A stretch of 64,000 nt of DNA. It comes from UBA7485 sp050945075. GTDB lineage: Bacteria > Bacillota > Clostridia > Eubacteriales > Eubacteriaceae. Position 1 is the stretch's first letter. Every line of letters starts with the position of its first letter. The position numbers and the translations under genes were made by a program. This document shows, piece by piece, positions 16,128 to 25,204 of this stretch. The notes beneath the pieces are model-generated. The model saw only the letters and a list, made by a program, of their open reading frames with translations. It did no database searches and was not told the origin of the DNA. The stretch is taken from positions 1-64,000 of the forward strand of contig JBMNSG010000002.1 of the NCBI GenBank assembly GCA_050945075.1. Reading direction: 5' to 3'.

Positions 16128-17336
16128 ATGGCTAAAGAAGTAGTGTTATTAGGCGCAGTCCGCACACCTGTCGGAAAGTTTGGCGGCGGATTGTCCACAA
16201 CGTCCGCAGTTAAACTGGGAACAATCGCAGTCAAGGAAGCTATGAATCGTGCCGGAGTCAAACCGGAAGATATCGACGAAGTTATCCTCGGCAACGTTCT
16301 TCAGGCAGGACAGGGACAGAGCCCGGCCCGTCAGATTGCTGTCAATGCAGGAATTCCGGTAGAAGTTCCGGCAATGACCATTAACAATCTCTGTGGTTCA
16401 GGTCTTAAATCCGTTAACCTTGCATACAACCTGATTCAGGCTGGTGATGTAGACTGCGTACTCTGTGGTGGTACTGAAAACATGTCCATGGCACCGTACC
16501 TGGTACCGAATGCCCGTTACGGCTACAGAATGAACAACGGCGTTCTGGTTGACTCCATGATCAAAGATGCACTGACCGATGCGTTCGGCAACATCCACAT
16601 GGGCGTAACAGCAGAAAATGTTGCTAAGAAATACGGGATTACCCGCGAAGAACAGGATGAATTTGCAGCTCGCAGCCAGCAGAAAGCCAGCAAGGCTATT
16701 GCAGACGGCAAGTTCAAGGAAGAAATCGTTCCTGTAGAAGTTGTTTCACGTAAAAAGACAGTTGTCGTCGACACAGATGAAGGTCCGAGAGAAAACGTAA
16801 CTGCTGAAAGTATTTCCAAACTCAAACCCTGCTTCATCACAGACGGAACAGGTACCGTTACAGCTGCAAATGCTTCCGGTATCAATGACGGCGCTGCTGC
16901 CATCATCGTTATGAGCAGAGAAAAAGCCGAAGAACTCGGAATTGCACCGGAAAAGATCCAGGCAGTTTATGTATCTGGCGCATCTGCAGGCGTTCCGCCG
17001 GAAATCATGGGAACAGGCCCGATCCCGGCATCCAGAAAAGCTATGAAGAGAGCAGACCTGACCATCGATGATATCGGTCTGGTAGAAGCTAACGAAGCTT
17101 TCGCAGCTCAGTCTATCGCAGTTGTCCGCGATCTGAATATCCCGGCTGACAAGGTTAACGTAAACGGTGGTGCTATCGCACTCGGACATCCGGTAGGATG
17201 CTCTGGCGCACGTATCCTGGTTACTCTGATCCACGAAATGCTCAGAGACGACGTCAAGTACGGTCTGGCTACACTGTGTGTAGGCGGCGGCATGGGCGTT
17301 GCAACCATTATCGAAAATCCGAAATTCGTTAAATAA
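16128..17336 (+). CDS. thl: Acetyl-CoA acetyltransferase (thiolase)
   Basis: Condenses two acetyl-CoA to acetoacetyl-CoA, the first step to butyrate. The 402-residue enzyme has nucleophile Cys89 in INNLCGSGLKS, the ALGHPVGCSG histidine segment and the C-terminal CVGGGMG with the second catalytic Cys. TAGGAGG stands ten bases before the ATG. It heads the operon thl-crt-hbd-bcd-etfB-etfA behind a Rex-like operator, so it is probably induced when NADH is high. Product naming is firm; biosynthetic direction is taken from context. Confidence 0.96.
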   Translation: MAKEVVLLGAVRTPVGKFGGGLSTTSAVKLGTIAVKEAMNRAGVKPEDIDEVILGNVLQAGQGQSPARQIAVNAGIPVEVPAMTINNLCGSGLKSVNLAYNLIQAGDVDCVLCGGTENMSMAPYLVPNARYGYRMNNGVLVDSMIKDALTDAFGNIHMGVTAENVAKKYGITREEQDEFAARSQQKASKAIADGKFKEEIVPVEVVSRKKTVVVDTDEGPRENVTAESISKLKPCFITDGTGTVTAANASGINDGAAAIIVMSREKAEELGIAPEKIQAVYVSGASAGVPPEIMGTGPIPASRKAMKRADLTIDDIGLVEANEAFAAQSIAVVRDLNIPADKVNVNGGAIALGHPVGCSGARILVTLIHEMLRDDVKYGLATLCVGGGMGVATIIENPKFVK

Positions 17337-17362
17337 GCAGTTTATTCCATACAGGAGCAGAA

Positions 17363-18139
17363 ATGAGCTTCGTTAATTACGAACAGGACGGTGCAGTGGC
17401 CGTTCTTACCATCAATCGTGAAAAAGCGCTGAACGCACTGAATTCACAGGTCCTCGACGATCTCGATACCGCCATTAACGACATCGATATGAATACAGTC
17501 AGATGTCTGATCATCACCGGTGCAGGACAGAAATCCTTTGTTGCTGGAGCGGATATTGGCGAAATGTCCAAGCTTACCAAAAAAGAAGCAGAATTCTTTG
17601 GCAAGAAGGGAAATGCGGTCTTCAGAAAGATCGAAACTCTGCCTATTCCGGTTATTGCAGCAGTAAACGGCTTTGCCCTGGGCGGCGGCTGTGAAATTTC
17701 CATGGCCTGTGACATTCGTCTGGCTTCGGAAAATGCATTATTCGGACAGCCGGAAGCTGGTCTGGGTATCACACCCGGATTTGGCGGAACCCAGAGACTG
17801 GCCCGTCTGATTCCGGTCGGACTTGCCAAGCAGATGATCTATGCCTGCACCAATATCAAGGCGCAGCAGGCAAAGGAATGTGGTCTGGTCAATGAAGTCT
17901 ATGCAGCAGATGAACTGATGCCGGCAGCGAAGAAGCTGGCCGGAAAGATCGCCGGCAACGCGCCGATCGCCGTCAGAAACTGCAAGGCTGCGATCAATGA
18001 AGGTCTTGATATGACCATGGATAATGCGATCAATCTGGAATCCGAATATTTCGGAAACTGCTTTGAATCAGCAGATCAGCAGGAAGGCATGGATGCATTC
18101 CTGAACAAGAGAAAACACGAACCCTTCCAGAACAAGTAA
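17363..18139 (+). CDS. crt: 3-hydroxybutyryl-CoA dehydratase (crotonase)
   Basis: Dehydrates 3-hydroxybutyryl-CoA to crotonyl-CoA. The 258-residue enoyl-CoA hydratase fold shows the oxyanion-hole segment AGADIGEM, the AVNGFALGGGCEIS segment with one catalytic Glu and GQPEAGLGITPGFGGT with the other. Both catalytic glutamates are present. ACAGGAG precedes the ATG, 27 bp after thl. It is followed by a hairpin before hbd, unlike the tighter spacing downstream. Confidence 0.95.
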   Translation: MSFVNYEQDGAVAVLTINREKALNALNSQVLDDLDTAINDIDMNTVRCLIITGAGQKSFVAGADIGEMSKLTKKEAEFFGKKGNAVFRKIETLPIPVIAAVNGFALGGGCEISMACDIRLASENALFGQPEAGLGITPGFGGTQRLARLIPVGLAKQMIYACTNIKAQQAKECGLVNEVYAADELMPAAKKLAGKIAGNAPIAVRNCKAAINEGLDMTMDNAINLESEYFGNCFESADQQEGMDAFLNKRKHEPFQNK

Positions 18140-18175
18140 GGATTTGGTATAATGGGCCGCTTATAGCGGCACACA

Positions 18176-18204
18176 GGAAAACTGACAGCAATGTCAGTTT
18201 TTCC
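18176..18204 (+). promoter_or_regulatory. Intercistronic hairpin between crt and hbd
   Basis: GGAAAACTGACA (18176-18187) pairs with TGTCAGTTTTTCC (18192-18204) around GCAA; a smaller stem GCCGCT/AGCGGC precedes it. The embedded T-run is terminator-like. A TATAAT at 18148-18153 lies upstream without a good -35. It may be a partial terminator, an RNA processing site or a stability element separating thl-crt from hbd-bcd-etf. Confidence 0.55.
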
Positions 18205-18254
18205 TGACGTTTGAAATCTCACAGATTTAATCTTATATAACTAAGGAGACAATC

Positions 18255-19094
18255 ATGAAGGTTGGCGTTGTTGGCGCAGGCACAATGGGAAGCGGTATTG
18301 CTCAGACATTCGCAGTCAAAGACGGATACGATGTTGTTCTGACTGATATCAAACAGGAATGGGCAGATGGCGGAAAAGCAAAGATCCAGAAGGGTCTCGA
18401 TCGTCAGGTTAAAAAAGGCAAGATGACTCAGGAACAGGAAGATGCAACCCTGAACAAGATCACAACCGGCCTCAAAGAAGACCTGAAGGACTGCGATCTG
18501 ATCATCGAAGCAGCTCTTGAAAACATGGAAGCAAAGAAAGATCTGTTCAAGGATCTTGATGAAATTGTCAAGAAGGATGCTACTTTTGCATCGAACACAT
18601 CTTCACTGTCTATCACTGAAATCGGCAAGGGTCTGTCCCGTCCGGTTATCGGCATGCACTTCTTCAACCCGGTTCCGGTTATGAAACTGGTCGAAGTTAT
18701 CGCAGGCTACAATACACCGCAGGCAACTGTGGATCAGATTACTGAAATTGCCAAAGATATCGGAAAGACACCGGTACAGGTTGATGAAGCTCCTGGCTTT
18801 GTCGTAAACCGTATTCTGGTTCCGTACATCAACGAAGGTATCGTTGTTCTGTCTGAAGGAACAGCCAGCGCAGCCGATATCGATACAGCTATGAAACTGG
18901 GCGCCAATCACCCGATGGGACCGCTGGAACTCGGCGATCTGATCGGCCTGGATGTTGTGCTGGCTATCATGGAAGTACTCCAGTCTGAAACTGGTCAGGA
19001 TAAGTATGCTCCGTCACCGTTACTGAGGAAAATGGTGAGAGCGGGCGCACTTGGCCGCAAGACAGGCAAAGGCTTCTACGATTACTCTAAGTAA
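18255..19094 (+). CDS. hbd: 3-hydroxybutyryl-CoA dehydrogenase
   Basis: Reduces acetoacetyl-CoA to 3-hydroxybutyryl-CoA with NAD(P)H. The 279-residue protein begins with the Rossmann motif VGVVGAGTMGSGIAQ, has the catalytic SNTSSLSITEI and GMHFFNPVPVMKLVE (His) segments, and ends with LGRKTGKGFYDYSK, typical of the clostridial enzyme. AAGGAG precedes the ATG. It follows a hairpin after crt, so its expression may be tuned separately within the operon. Confidence 0.96.
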   Translation: MKVGVVGAGTMGSGIAQTFAVKDGYDVVLTDIKQEWADGGKAKIQKGLDRQVKKGKMTQEQEDATLNKITTGLKEDLKDCDLIIEAALENMEAKKDLFKDLDEIVKKDATFASNTSSLSITEIGKGLSRPVIGMHFFNPVPVMKLVEVIAGYNTPQATVDQITEIAKDIGKTPVQVDEAPGFVVNRILVPYINEGIVVLSEGTASAADIDTAMKLGANHPMGPLELGDLIGLDVVLAIMEVLQSETGQDKYAPSPLLRKMVRAGALGRKTGKGFYDYSK

Positions 19095-19142
19095 TCCACG
19101 ATAATTTTCACTAAACTGTTTATATAATATCAGGAGGAAAGT

Positions 19143-20288
19143 ATGGACTTCACACTCGGTAAAGAGTATGAAATGCTGCGTCAGCTCTACAGAGATTTCG
19201 CAGAAAAAGAAGTAAAACCAATCGCTTCAGAAGTAGACGAAGAAGAACGTTTCCCGAAAGAAACGGTCGAAAAAATGAAAAATAACGGATTCCTCGGAAT
19301 TCCGTTCCCGGTTGAACTGGGCGGACAGGGCGGCGACACGCTGGCTTATGTCCTGCTGGTCGAAGAACTCTCCAGAGTCTGCGCTACAACCGGCGTTATC
19401 GTATCTGCTCACACATCACTCGGTGCGGAACCGATCCGTAAATGGGGTACACCGGAACAGAAGGAAAAATATCTGATTCCGATGGTCAAGGGCGAAAAGC
19501 TCGGCGCTTTCGGTCTTACTGAACCGAATGCCGGTACAGATGCTTCCGGTCAGCAGACCAAGGCTGTTTTCGACAAAGAAACCAACGAATGGATCCTCAA
19601 CGGTTCCAAGATCTTCATCACCAACGGCGGCCAGGCTGATGTCTACATCATTTTTGCAATGACAGACAAGAGCAAGGGAAACAGAGGTATTTCCGCATTT
19701 ATCGTAGACGCGGGACTTCCGGGCTTCTCAATCGGCACCAAGGAAAAGAAGATGGGTATCCGCGGTTCTTCAACAACAGAACTGGTATTCGAAGATGTAC
19801 ATCTGCCGGCAGAAAATCTGCTTGGTAAAGAAGGCAAGGGCTTCAATATCGCCATGACCACCCTCGACGGCGGCCGTATCGGTATCGCAGCTCAGGCTCT
19901 CGGTATCGCAGAAGGTGCTCTTCAGGAAACTATCGACTACGTCAAGGAACGTAAACAGTTCGGACGTTCGATTGCAAAATTCCAGAATACCCAGTTCAAA
20001 ATCGCGGATATGTATACCCGCATCGAAGCTGCCCGTGCTCTCGTTTACAAGGCTGCGATCGCCAAGGATACTCAGAAGGTATTCAGCTTTGAAGCAGCTC
20101 AGGCTAAGCTCTTTGCTGCCGAAACAGCGATGGCTGTTACGACAGAATGTGTACAGCTCTTCGGTGGTTATGGTTATACCAGAGACTATCCGGTAGAACG
20201 TATGATGAGAGATGCGAAGATCACTGAAATCTACGAAGGTACCAGCGAAGTACAGCGTATGGTTATTTCAGGACGGCTCTTCAAATAA
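19143..20288 (+). CDS. bcd: Butyryl-CoA dehydrogenase
   Basis: FAD enzyme reducing crotonyl-CoA to butyryl-CoA, in clostridia as the Bcd-Etf complex that bifurcates electrons from NADH to crotonyl-CoA and ferredoxin. The 381-residue acyl-CoA dehydrogenase shows GAFGLTEPNAGTDAS for FAD contacts, KQFGRSIAKFQNTQF, and the catalytic Glu in EIYEGTSEVQR. AGGAGG precedes the ATG. The etfB and etfA genes follow directly, which supports the bifurcating assignment. Confidence 0.96.
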   Translation: MDFTLGKEYEMLRQLYRDFAEKEVKPIASEVDEEERFPKETVEKMKNNGFLGIPFPVELGGQGGDTLAYVLLVEELSRVCATTGVIVSAHTSLGAEPIRKWGTPEQKEKYLIPMVKGEKLGAFGLTEPNAGTDASGQQTKAVFDKETNEWILNGSKIFITNGGQADVYIIFAMTDKSKGNRGISAFIVDAGLPGFSIGTKEKKMGIRGSSTTELVFEDVHLPAENLLGKEGKGFNIAMTTLDGGRIGIAAQALGIAEGALQETIDYVKERKQFGRSIAKFQNTQFKIADMYTRIEAARALVYKAAIAKDTQKVFSFEAAQAKLFAAETAMAVTTECVQLFGGYGYTRDYPVERMMRDAKITEIYEGTSEVQRMVISGRLFK

Positions 20289-20304
20289 GGGAGGACAGTT
20301 TTAA

Positions 20305-21093
20305 GTGAAAATAGTTGTTTGTGTAAAACAGGTTCCGGATACGAATGAAGTAAAGCTGGACCCGAAAACAGGTACACTGATTCGTGAAGGCGTTCCGTCT
20401 ATCATGAATCCTGACGATAAAGCCGGTCTTGAAGCTGCTCTGCAGATCAAAGACAACAATGAAGGTGTCGAAATTGTCGTACTGACAATGGGACCACCGC
20501 AGGCTGACGAAGTTCTCCGTGAAGCACTGGCAATGGGCGCTGACGAAGGCATTCTGCTCACCGACAGAAAGTTCGGCGGAGCGGATACATGGGCTACATC
20601 CTCAACGATCGCAGCTGCGATCGAAGCGATTCCGGGCTGGGATCTGATCATCACCGGCCGTCAGGCTATCGATGGCGATACCGCACAGGTTGGTCCGCAG
20701 ATTGCCGAACATCTCGGAATCCCGAATGTTTCCTATGCTGAAGATATCAAGCTCGAAGGCGACTATGTTGTCGTCAAGAGACAGTATGAAGACCGTTATC
20801 AGATGGTCAAAGTCAAGATGCCGTGCCTGATCACCGCACTTGGCGAAATGAATACGCCGAGATATATGACTCCGGGTGGAGTCCTCAATGCTTACAGAAA
20901 CGGCAACGTCCAGGTATGGGGCCGCGATGACATTACTATCGACGATTCGAATATCGGACTGAGTGGTTCCCCGACCAGAGTTTTCAAGTCTTTCCCGAAA
21001 TCTCTGAAAGAACCAGGAACCATTTTCGAACTCGATCCTCAGGAATCGGCAGAAAAAATTGTCGAAAAACTGCAGGAAAAATTCATCATATAG
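20305..21093 (+). CDS. etfB: Electron transfer flavoprotein, beta subunit
   Basis: Small subunit of the Etf that serves Bcd; in bifurcating complexes it binds the FAD that receives NADH electrons. The 262-residue protein has IVVCVKQVPDTNEV at the start, ALAMGADEGILLTD, and the signature ITGRQAIDGDTAQVGPQIAE. The start codon is GTG after GGGAGG, 16 bp beyond bcd. The family N-terminus (MKIVVCVKQVPD) agrees with this start. Confidence 0.95.
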   Translation: MKIVVCVKQVPDTNEVKLDPKTGTLIREGVPSIMNPDDKAGLEAALQIKDNNEGVEIVVLTMGPPQADEVLREALAMGADEGILLTDRKFGGADTWATSSTIAAAIEAIPGWDLIITGRQAIDGDTAQVGPQIAEHLGIPNVSYAEDIKLEGDYVVVKRQYEDRYQMVKVKMPCLITALGEMNTPRYMTPGGVLNAYRNGNVQVWGRDDITIDDSNIGLSGSPTRVFKSFPKSLKEPGTIFELDPQESAEKIVEKLQEKFII

Positions 21094-21106
21094 GAGCATT
21101 GTGTAA

Positions 21107-22132
21107 ATGAGTAATGCAGATTATAAAGGCGTAATGATCTATGCTGAGCAGGTAGACGGGAAAATTACACCCGTTTCCTACGAACTGATCGGAAAAGCAA
21201 AAGAACTGGCGAAGGATCTGGATACTGACGTTACAGCAGTACTCCTGGGTTCTGATGTCGGCACCCTTCCTGAAAAACTGGAAATGCGCGGAGCAGACAG
21301 AGTTATTGTCGTTGACAATTCAGCTCTGGATCAGTACAAGACTGAACCGTATGTTCATGCGCTGACTACTGTTATCAACAAGTATAAACCGGAAGTCGTT
21401 CTGGTCGGTGCTACTGCAATCGGCCGTGATCTGGCTCCGAGAGTTTCCGCCAGAGTCCACACAGGACTGACGGCAGACTGCACCAAGCTGGAAATCAATC
21501 CGGAAGACAAGGGTCTTATGATGACTCGTCCGGCATTCGGCGGCAACATCATGGCTACTATCCTGTGCCCGAATAACAGACCTCAGATGTCCACCGTTCG
21601 TCCCGGCGTAATGCAGAAGCTTCCGAGAAACCCGGAACTCAAGGGACATGCCCAGATTATCTTCGAAGATATCAACGATTTCGACAAGCATGACAATACT
21701 GAAATCCTGGAAGTCGTCAAGACCATTCAGGAAAAGATGGACATTCAGGACGCCAAGGTTCTGATCTCCGGCGGACGTGGTATGCAGTCACCGGAAAACT
21801 TCAAGATCCTCCAGGATCTGGCCGATGTACTGGGCGGAACAGTTTCTTCCTCACGTGCTGCAGTTGATGCAGGCTGGGTTGAAAAAGACCGTCAGGTAGG
21901 TCAGACTGGTAAGACAGTCCGTCCGAACCTGTATGTTGCTGTCGGTATTTCAGGCGCTATCCAGCATCTCGCGGGTATGGAAGATTCTGACTTTATCGTA
22001 GCAATTAACAAGGACGATACAGCACCGATCTTCTCCGTAGCAGACGTTGGAATCGTCGGCGACGGTCTCAAGATCGTTCCGCTGCTTACTGAAGCAATTA
22101 AAGCTGAAAAAGCCGAAAAAGCTGAAGCATAA
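21107..22132 (+). CDS. etfA: Electron transfer flavoprotein, alpha subunit
   Basis: Large Etf subunit carrying the second FAD and docking Bcd. The 341-residue protein has an N-terminal alpha/beta domain and the C-terminal FAD domain with SGGRGMQSPENF, SSSRAAVDAGW and GQTGKTVRPNLYVAVGISG. AGGAG stands eleven bases before the ATG. The C-terminus ends in a short Lys/Glu/Ala tail (KAEKAEKAEA). It is the last gene of the operon, closed by a strong terminator. Confidence 0.95.
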   Translation: MSNADYKGVMIYAEQVDGKITPVSYELIGKAKELAKDLDTDVTAVLLGSDVGTLPEKLEMRGADRVIVVDNSALDQYKTEPYVHALTTVINKYKPEVVLVGATAIGRDLAPRVSARVHTGLTADCTKLEINPEDKGLMMTRPAFGGNIMATILCPNNRPQMSTVRPGVMQKLPRNPELKGHAQIIFEDINDFDKHDNTEILEVVKTIQEKMDIQDAKVLISGGRGMQSPENFKILQDLADVLGGTVSSSRAAVDAGWVEKDRQVGQTGKTVRPNLYVAVGISGAIQHLAGMEDSDFIVAINKDDTAPIFSVADVGIVGDGLKIVPLLTEAIKAEKAEKAEA

Positions 22133-22138
22133 TAACCG

Positions 22139-22167
22139 GAATCCCGCGAAAGCGGGATTCTTTTTTT
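22139..22167 (+). terminator. Terminator of the butyrate operon
   Basis: GAATCCCGC (22139-22147) pairs with GCGGGATTC (22152-22160) around a GAAA tetraloop, followed by seven T. Confidence 0.95.
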
Positions 22168-22251
22168 GGACAATACGCCCTTTCTCGGTCCGCGTATAAA
22201 AAACGAATACTGTTTAGAATGAAATCTGACCATAAATATGGTGGAGAAAAA

Positions 22252-23601
22252 ATGAATTTCGAAAAAGAATACAGAGAAAAACTGGTTACTGCCGAACAGG
22301 CAGCCACAGCCATCAAAAGCGACGACTGGGTGGATTACGGCTGGTGTGTCACTACACCGGACGCAGTAGACAAAGCGCTGGCTAAACGGATTACGGAAGT
22401 CAATCTGACCAATGTTAAATTCCGCGGCGGCATCCTGATGCGTGAACCGGAAATTTTCAAAATCGAAAATGCTGCGGATCACTTTGTCTGGAACAGCTGG
22501 CATATGGGCGGGATCGAACGCAGAGCCGTTGCCAAGGGCTTCTGCTTCTATGCACCGCTGCGTTATTCAGAACTGCCGCGTTATTATCTCGACATGAAGG
22601 ATCCGGTCGATGTAGCGATCTTCGTCTGTTCGCCTATGGACGAACATGGCTATTTCAATTTCGGACCTTCCGCTTCCCATCTGGGTGCGGTCATGCAGCG
22701 CGCAAAGAAGATCATTGTCGAAGTAAACAATACTGTTCCGCGTTGTCTGGGCGGCGTCGAAAACGGCGTTCATATTGACAGGGTCGATATGATTGTTGAA
22801 TCCGACAATACACAGATTCCGGTTACCGGAGCAGCCGGTGAACCTTCGGAAGTAGATCAGAAGGTCGCAGAACTGATCGTTAATGAAATTCCGAACGGTG
22901 CCTGCCTGCAGCTGGGAATCGGCGGTATGCCTAATGCTGTCGGCAAGCTTATTGCAGAATCCGATCTGAAGAATCTCGGTGTTCATACCGAAATGTATGT
23001 CGACTCCTTTGTTGATATTGCCCGGGCCGGCAAGATTAACGGCTCACAGAAGAACATCGACCGTTTCCGTCAGACCTATGCTTTCGGTTCCGGTACCAAG
23101 AAGATGTACGACTATCTGAATGACAATCCGGAATGTATGTCGACCTCAGTCGGTTATACCAATGATGTCCGTATCATTTCACAGCTCGACAACTTCATGT
23201 CCATTAACAACGCTGTAGATATTGACCTGTACGGGCAGATTTCTTCGGAATCTTCCGGAACCAAGCATATTTCCGGAGCCGGCGGACAGCTTGACTTCGT
23301 ACTCGGTGCCTATCTGTCACAGGGCGGCAAGAGCTTTATCTGCCTGTCTTCGACCTTCACAGACAAGAAGGGCGAAATGCACAGCCGTATCCTGCCTACT
23401 CTGCATGACGGTTCAGTCGTGACCGATACCCGTGCCAATGTCCAGTATATCGTCACTGAATACGGGATCATCAATCTGAAGGGCCTGGCTACCTGGCAGA
23501 GAGCAGAAGCACTGATCTCGATCGCTCATCCGGATATGCGTGATCAGCTCATTAAAGACGCTGAAAAGATGGGGATCTGGAGACGGACCAACAAAGAATA
23601 A
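22252..23601 (+). CDS. but: Butyryl-CoA:acetate CoA-transferase
   Basis: Transfers CoA from butyryl-CoA to acetate, releasing butyrate, the last step in many gut bacteria. The start at the ATG following GGTGGAG gives 449 residues and MNFEKEYREKLVTAEQ, matching the family start; an upstream ATG at 22219 adds eleven unlikely residues. Family I segments include QLGIGGMPNAVGKL, GVHTEMYVDSFVD (probable catalytic Glu), and SGAGGQLDFVLGAYLSQGGK. The related 4-hydroxybutyrate CoA-transferase is an alternative, but the operon next door favours But. It has its own transcript after the etfA terminator. Confidence 0.9.
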   Translation: MNFEKEYREKLVTAEQAATAIKSDDWVDYGWCVTTPDAVDKALAKRITEVNLTNVKFRGGILMREPEIFKIENAADHFVWNSWHMGGIERRAVAKGFCFYAPLRYSELPRYYLDMKDPVDVAIFVCSPMDEHGYFNFGPSASHLGAVMQRAKKIIVEVNNTVPRCLGGVENGVHIDRVDMIVESDNTQIPVTGAAGEPSEVDQKVAELIVNEIPNGACLQLGIGGMPNAVGKLIAESDLKNLGVHTEMYVDSFVDIARAGKINGSQKNIDRFRQTYAFGSGTKKMYDYLNDNPECMSTSVGYTNDVRIISQLDNFMSINNAVDIDLYGQISSESSGTKHISGAGGQLDFVLGAYLSQGGKSFICLSSTFTDKKGEMHSRILPTLHDGSVVTDTRANVQYIVTEYGIINLKGLATWQRAEALISIAHPDMRDQLIKDAEKMGIWRRTNKE

Positions 23602-23618
23602 GCACTATAAAAACAAAA

Positions 23619-23681
23619 CAGCAGCATCGATTCTCTGCATTCAGGCAGACGGTTTAAGCTGTTCTGCCGCGGATGCTGCTG
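23619..23681. other. Structured region after but
   Basis: CAGCAGCATC (23619-23628) pairs with GATGCTGCTG (23672-23681), enclosing GGCAGA (23644-23649) with TCTGCC (23663-23668). The two-tier hairpin lies in the 3' untranslated region of but, ahead of the terminator. It may protect the mRNA end. Confidence 0.5.
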
Positions 23682-23691
23682 GAATCGAAGC

Positions 23692-23746
23692 TGTATAAAC
23701 AAAAGAGACATTACCTGAACAAGGTAATGTCTCTTTTGTTTATACA
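23692..23746. terminator. Long bidirectional terminator between but and proA
   Basis: A perfect 25-bp inverted repeat (23692-23716 and 23722-23746, loop GAACA) has AAAAGAGA on one side and TCTCTTTT on the other. It separates convergent genes. The arm length is well beyond that of an ordinary terminator. Confidence 0.85.
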
Positions 23747-23812
23747 TGATTTACAGCCGGACTGATCAGTACAGTATCTTATTCCATCATCCGGGCAGTT
23801 ACTCCATGCAGA

Positions 23813-23919
23813 TTCTCCGGTCAGGCATTCGTGCGTAGTCCGGATAGGTTCTCCGGTCAGCCGCTCGTGTGTAATCCGGGCAGTTCCTCAGATAAGGCGT
23901 TTGTGCGTGAAGTGTTTTT
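23813..23919. repeat. Degenerate 36-bp tandem repeats at the 3' end of proA
   Basis: Units starting near 23813, 23849 and 23884 share TTCTCCGGTCAG and CGTGYGTARTCCGG blocks with about 36-bp spacing. The third unit coincides with the last codons and stop region of proA on the minus strand. The array is therefore made of copies of the gene end. Confidence 0.7.
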
Positions 23920-25183
23920 TACCGTCCGCATAATCGGCTACAATGTCGCCATTTCCCCTGAGGATATACTTATAGGTACAGAGCCCTTCCAGGCCTACAG
24001 GGCCTCTTGCGTGGAGTTTGGAGGTGCTGATGCCTACCTCTGCACCGAACCCGAAACGATAGCCGTCCGAGAAGCGGGTGGAAGCATTGACGAACACGCA
24101 GGCAGAATCCACACCTGTGGTGAAAGCTTTTGCAGCATCGCTGTTTTCCGTGACAATGGCATCGGTATGACCGGAGCCATAACGGTTGATGTGGTCAATA
24201 GCCGTCTGTTCGTCCGGAACAACTTTAATGGAAAGAATATAATCGAGGTACTCGGTTTTCCAGTCTGCTTCGTCTGCCGCTTTGACATCGATGATGGATT
24301 GTGTTGCCTCGTCGCCGCGCAGCTCCGTGTTCTTTGCTGCAATCGCTTCCCGGAATTTCGGAAGAAATGCCTTCGCTATATCCTGGTGAACGAGCAGTGT
24401 TTCGGTAGCATTGCAGACTGCCGGATACTGTGTTTTGCCGTCTACTGCGATTCTGACCGCTTTGTCAATATCCGCATCCCTGTCGATATAGGTGTGGCAG
24501 ATTCCGTCTGCATGACCCATGACCGGGATCCGGGAGTGGTCCATAATGTATCGGACAAAAGCATTGGAACCGCGAGGGATAATCAGATCGATATACTCGT
24601 CAAGAGCAAGCATTTCGTTCACTTCTTCGCGTGTTTCCATATTCTGGATCCAGCCGTCCGGCAGTCCGCCTTCATGACCGGCATCCCGGATTGTTTCATA
24701 CAGGGCCCGGATCGTTTCAATGGCCTCGCGTCCGCCCTTGAGCATGACGCCGTTCCCGCTTTTCAGTGCCAGGGTTGAAATCTGAACAAAAGCATCAGGT
24801 CTGGATTCAAATATAATGCCGAGAACGCCCAGAGGGACGGTTACCCGGCTCAGAATCAGCCCGTTGTCCAGCTCGGTCTGCATGGTGATATCGCCTATGG
24901 GATTGTCAAGTTCCTTCAGGCTTTCAATGCCGGCAATGACATCGGCCAGCTTGTGATCGTCAAAACGCAGGCGCTTCATTAACGGAGCCGCCAGACCTTC
25001 CTGCTCTGATCGTTTCAGGTCTTTCTCATTGGCCTGAAGAATCATCTGTTCATTGGCCCTGAGCTTTTCGGCAATCTTTGTTAAAGCCTGCTGTCTGGTT
25101 TCGTAAGGCAGTGTGGAAAGCTTTAAACTCGCCTGTCTGGCCTCCCGGCCTTTCTCGCGTATCGTTACTTTATTCTCTGTCAT
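23888..25183 (-). CDS. proA: Gamma-glutamyl phosphate reductase
   Basis: NADPH-dependent reduction of gamma-glutamyl phosphate to glutamate semialdehyde in proline synthesis. The ATG after CAGGAA gives 431 residues (MTENKVTIREKGREAR); a TTG six codons upstream is possible but less likely. Aldehyde-dehydrogenase-like features include FESRPDAFVQ, KSGNGVMLKGG, VCNATETLLVH with the catalytic Cys, and HARGPVGLEGLCTYKY near the end. It lies 21 bp after rlmH and is the last gene of that cluster. No proB is in the window, so the kinase must lie elsewhere. Confidence 0.95.
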   Translation of the reverse strand: MTENKVTIREKGREARQASLKLSTLPYETRQQALTKIAEKLRANEQMILQANEKDLKRSEQEGLAAPLMKRLRFDDHKLADVIAGIESLKELDNPIGDITMQTELDNGLILSRVTVPLGVLGIIFESRPDAFVQISTLALKSGNGVMLKGGREAIETIRALYETIRDAGHEGGLPDGWIQNMETREEVNEMLALDEYIDLIIPRGSNAFVRYIMDHSRIPVMGHADGICHTYIDRDADIDKAVRIAVDGKTQYPAVCNATETLLVHQDIAKAFLPKFREAIAAKNTELRGDEATQSIIDVKAADEADWKTEYLDYILSIKVVPDEQTAIDHINRYGSGHTDAIVTENSDAAKAFTTGVDSACVFVNASTRFSDGYRFGFGAEVGISTSKLHARGPVGLEGLCTYKYILRGNGDIVADYADGKKHFTHKRLI

Positions 25184-25204
25184 TGTTTGTTCCTGTCTCA
25201 AAAA

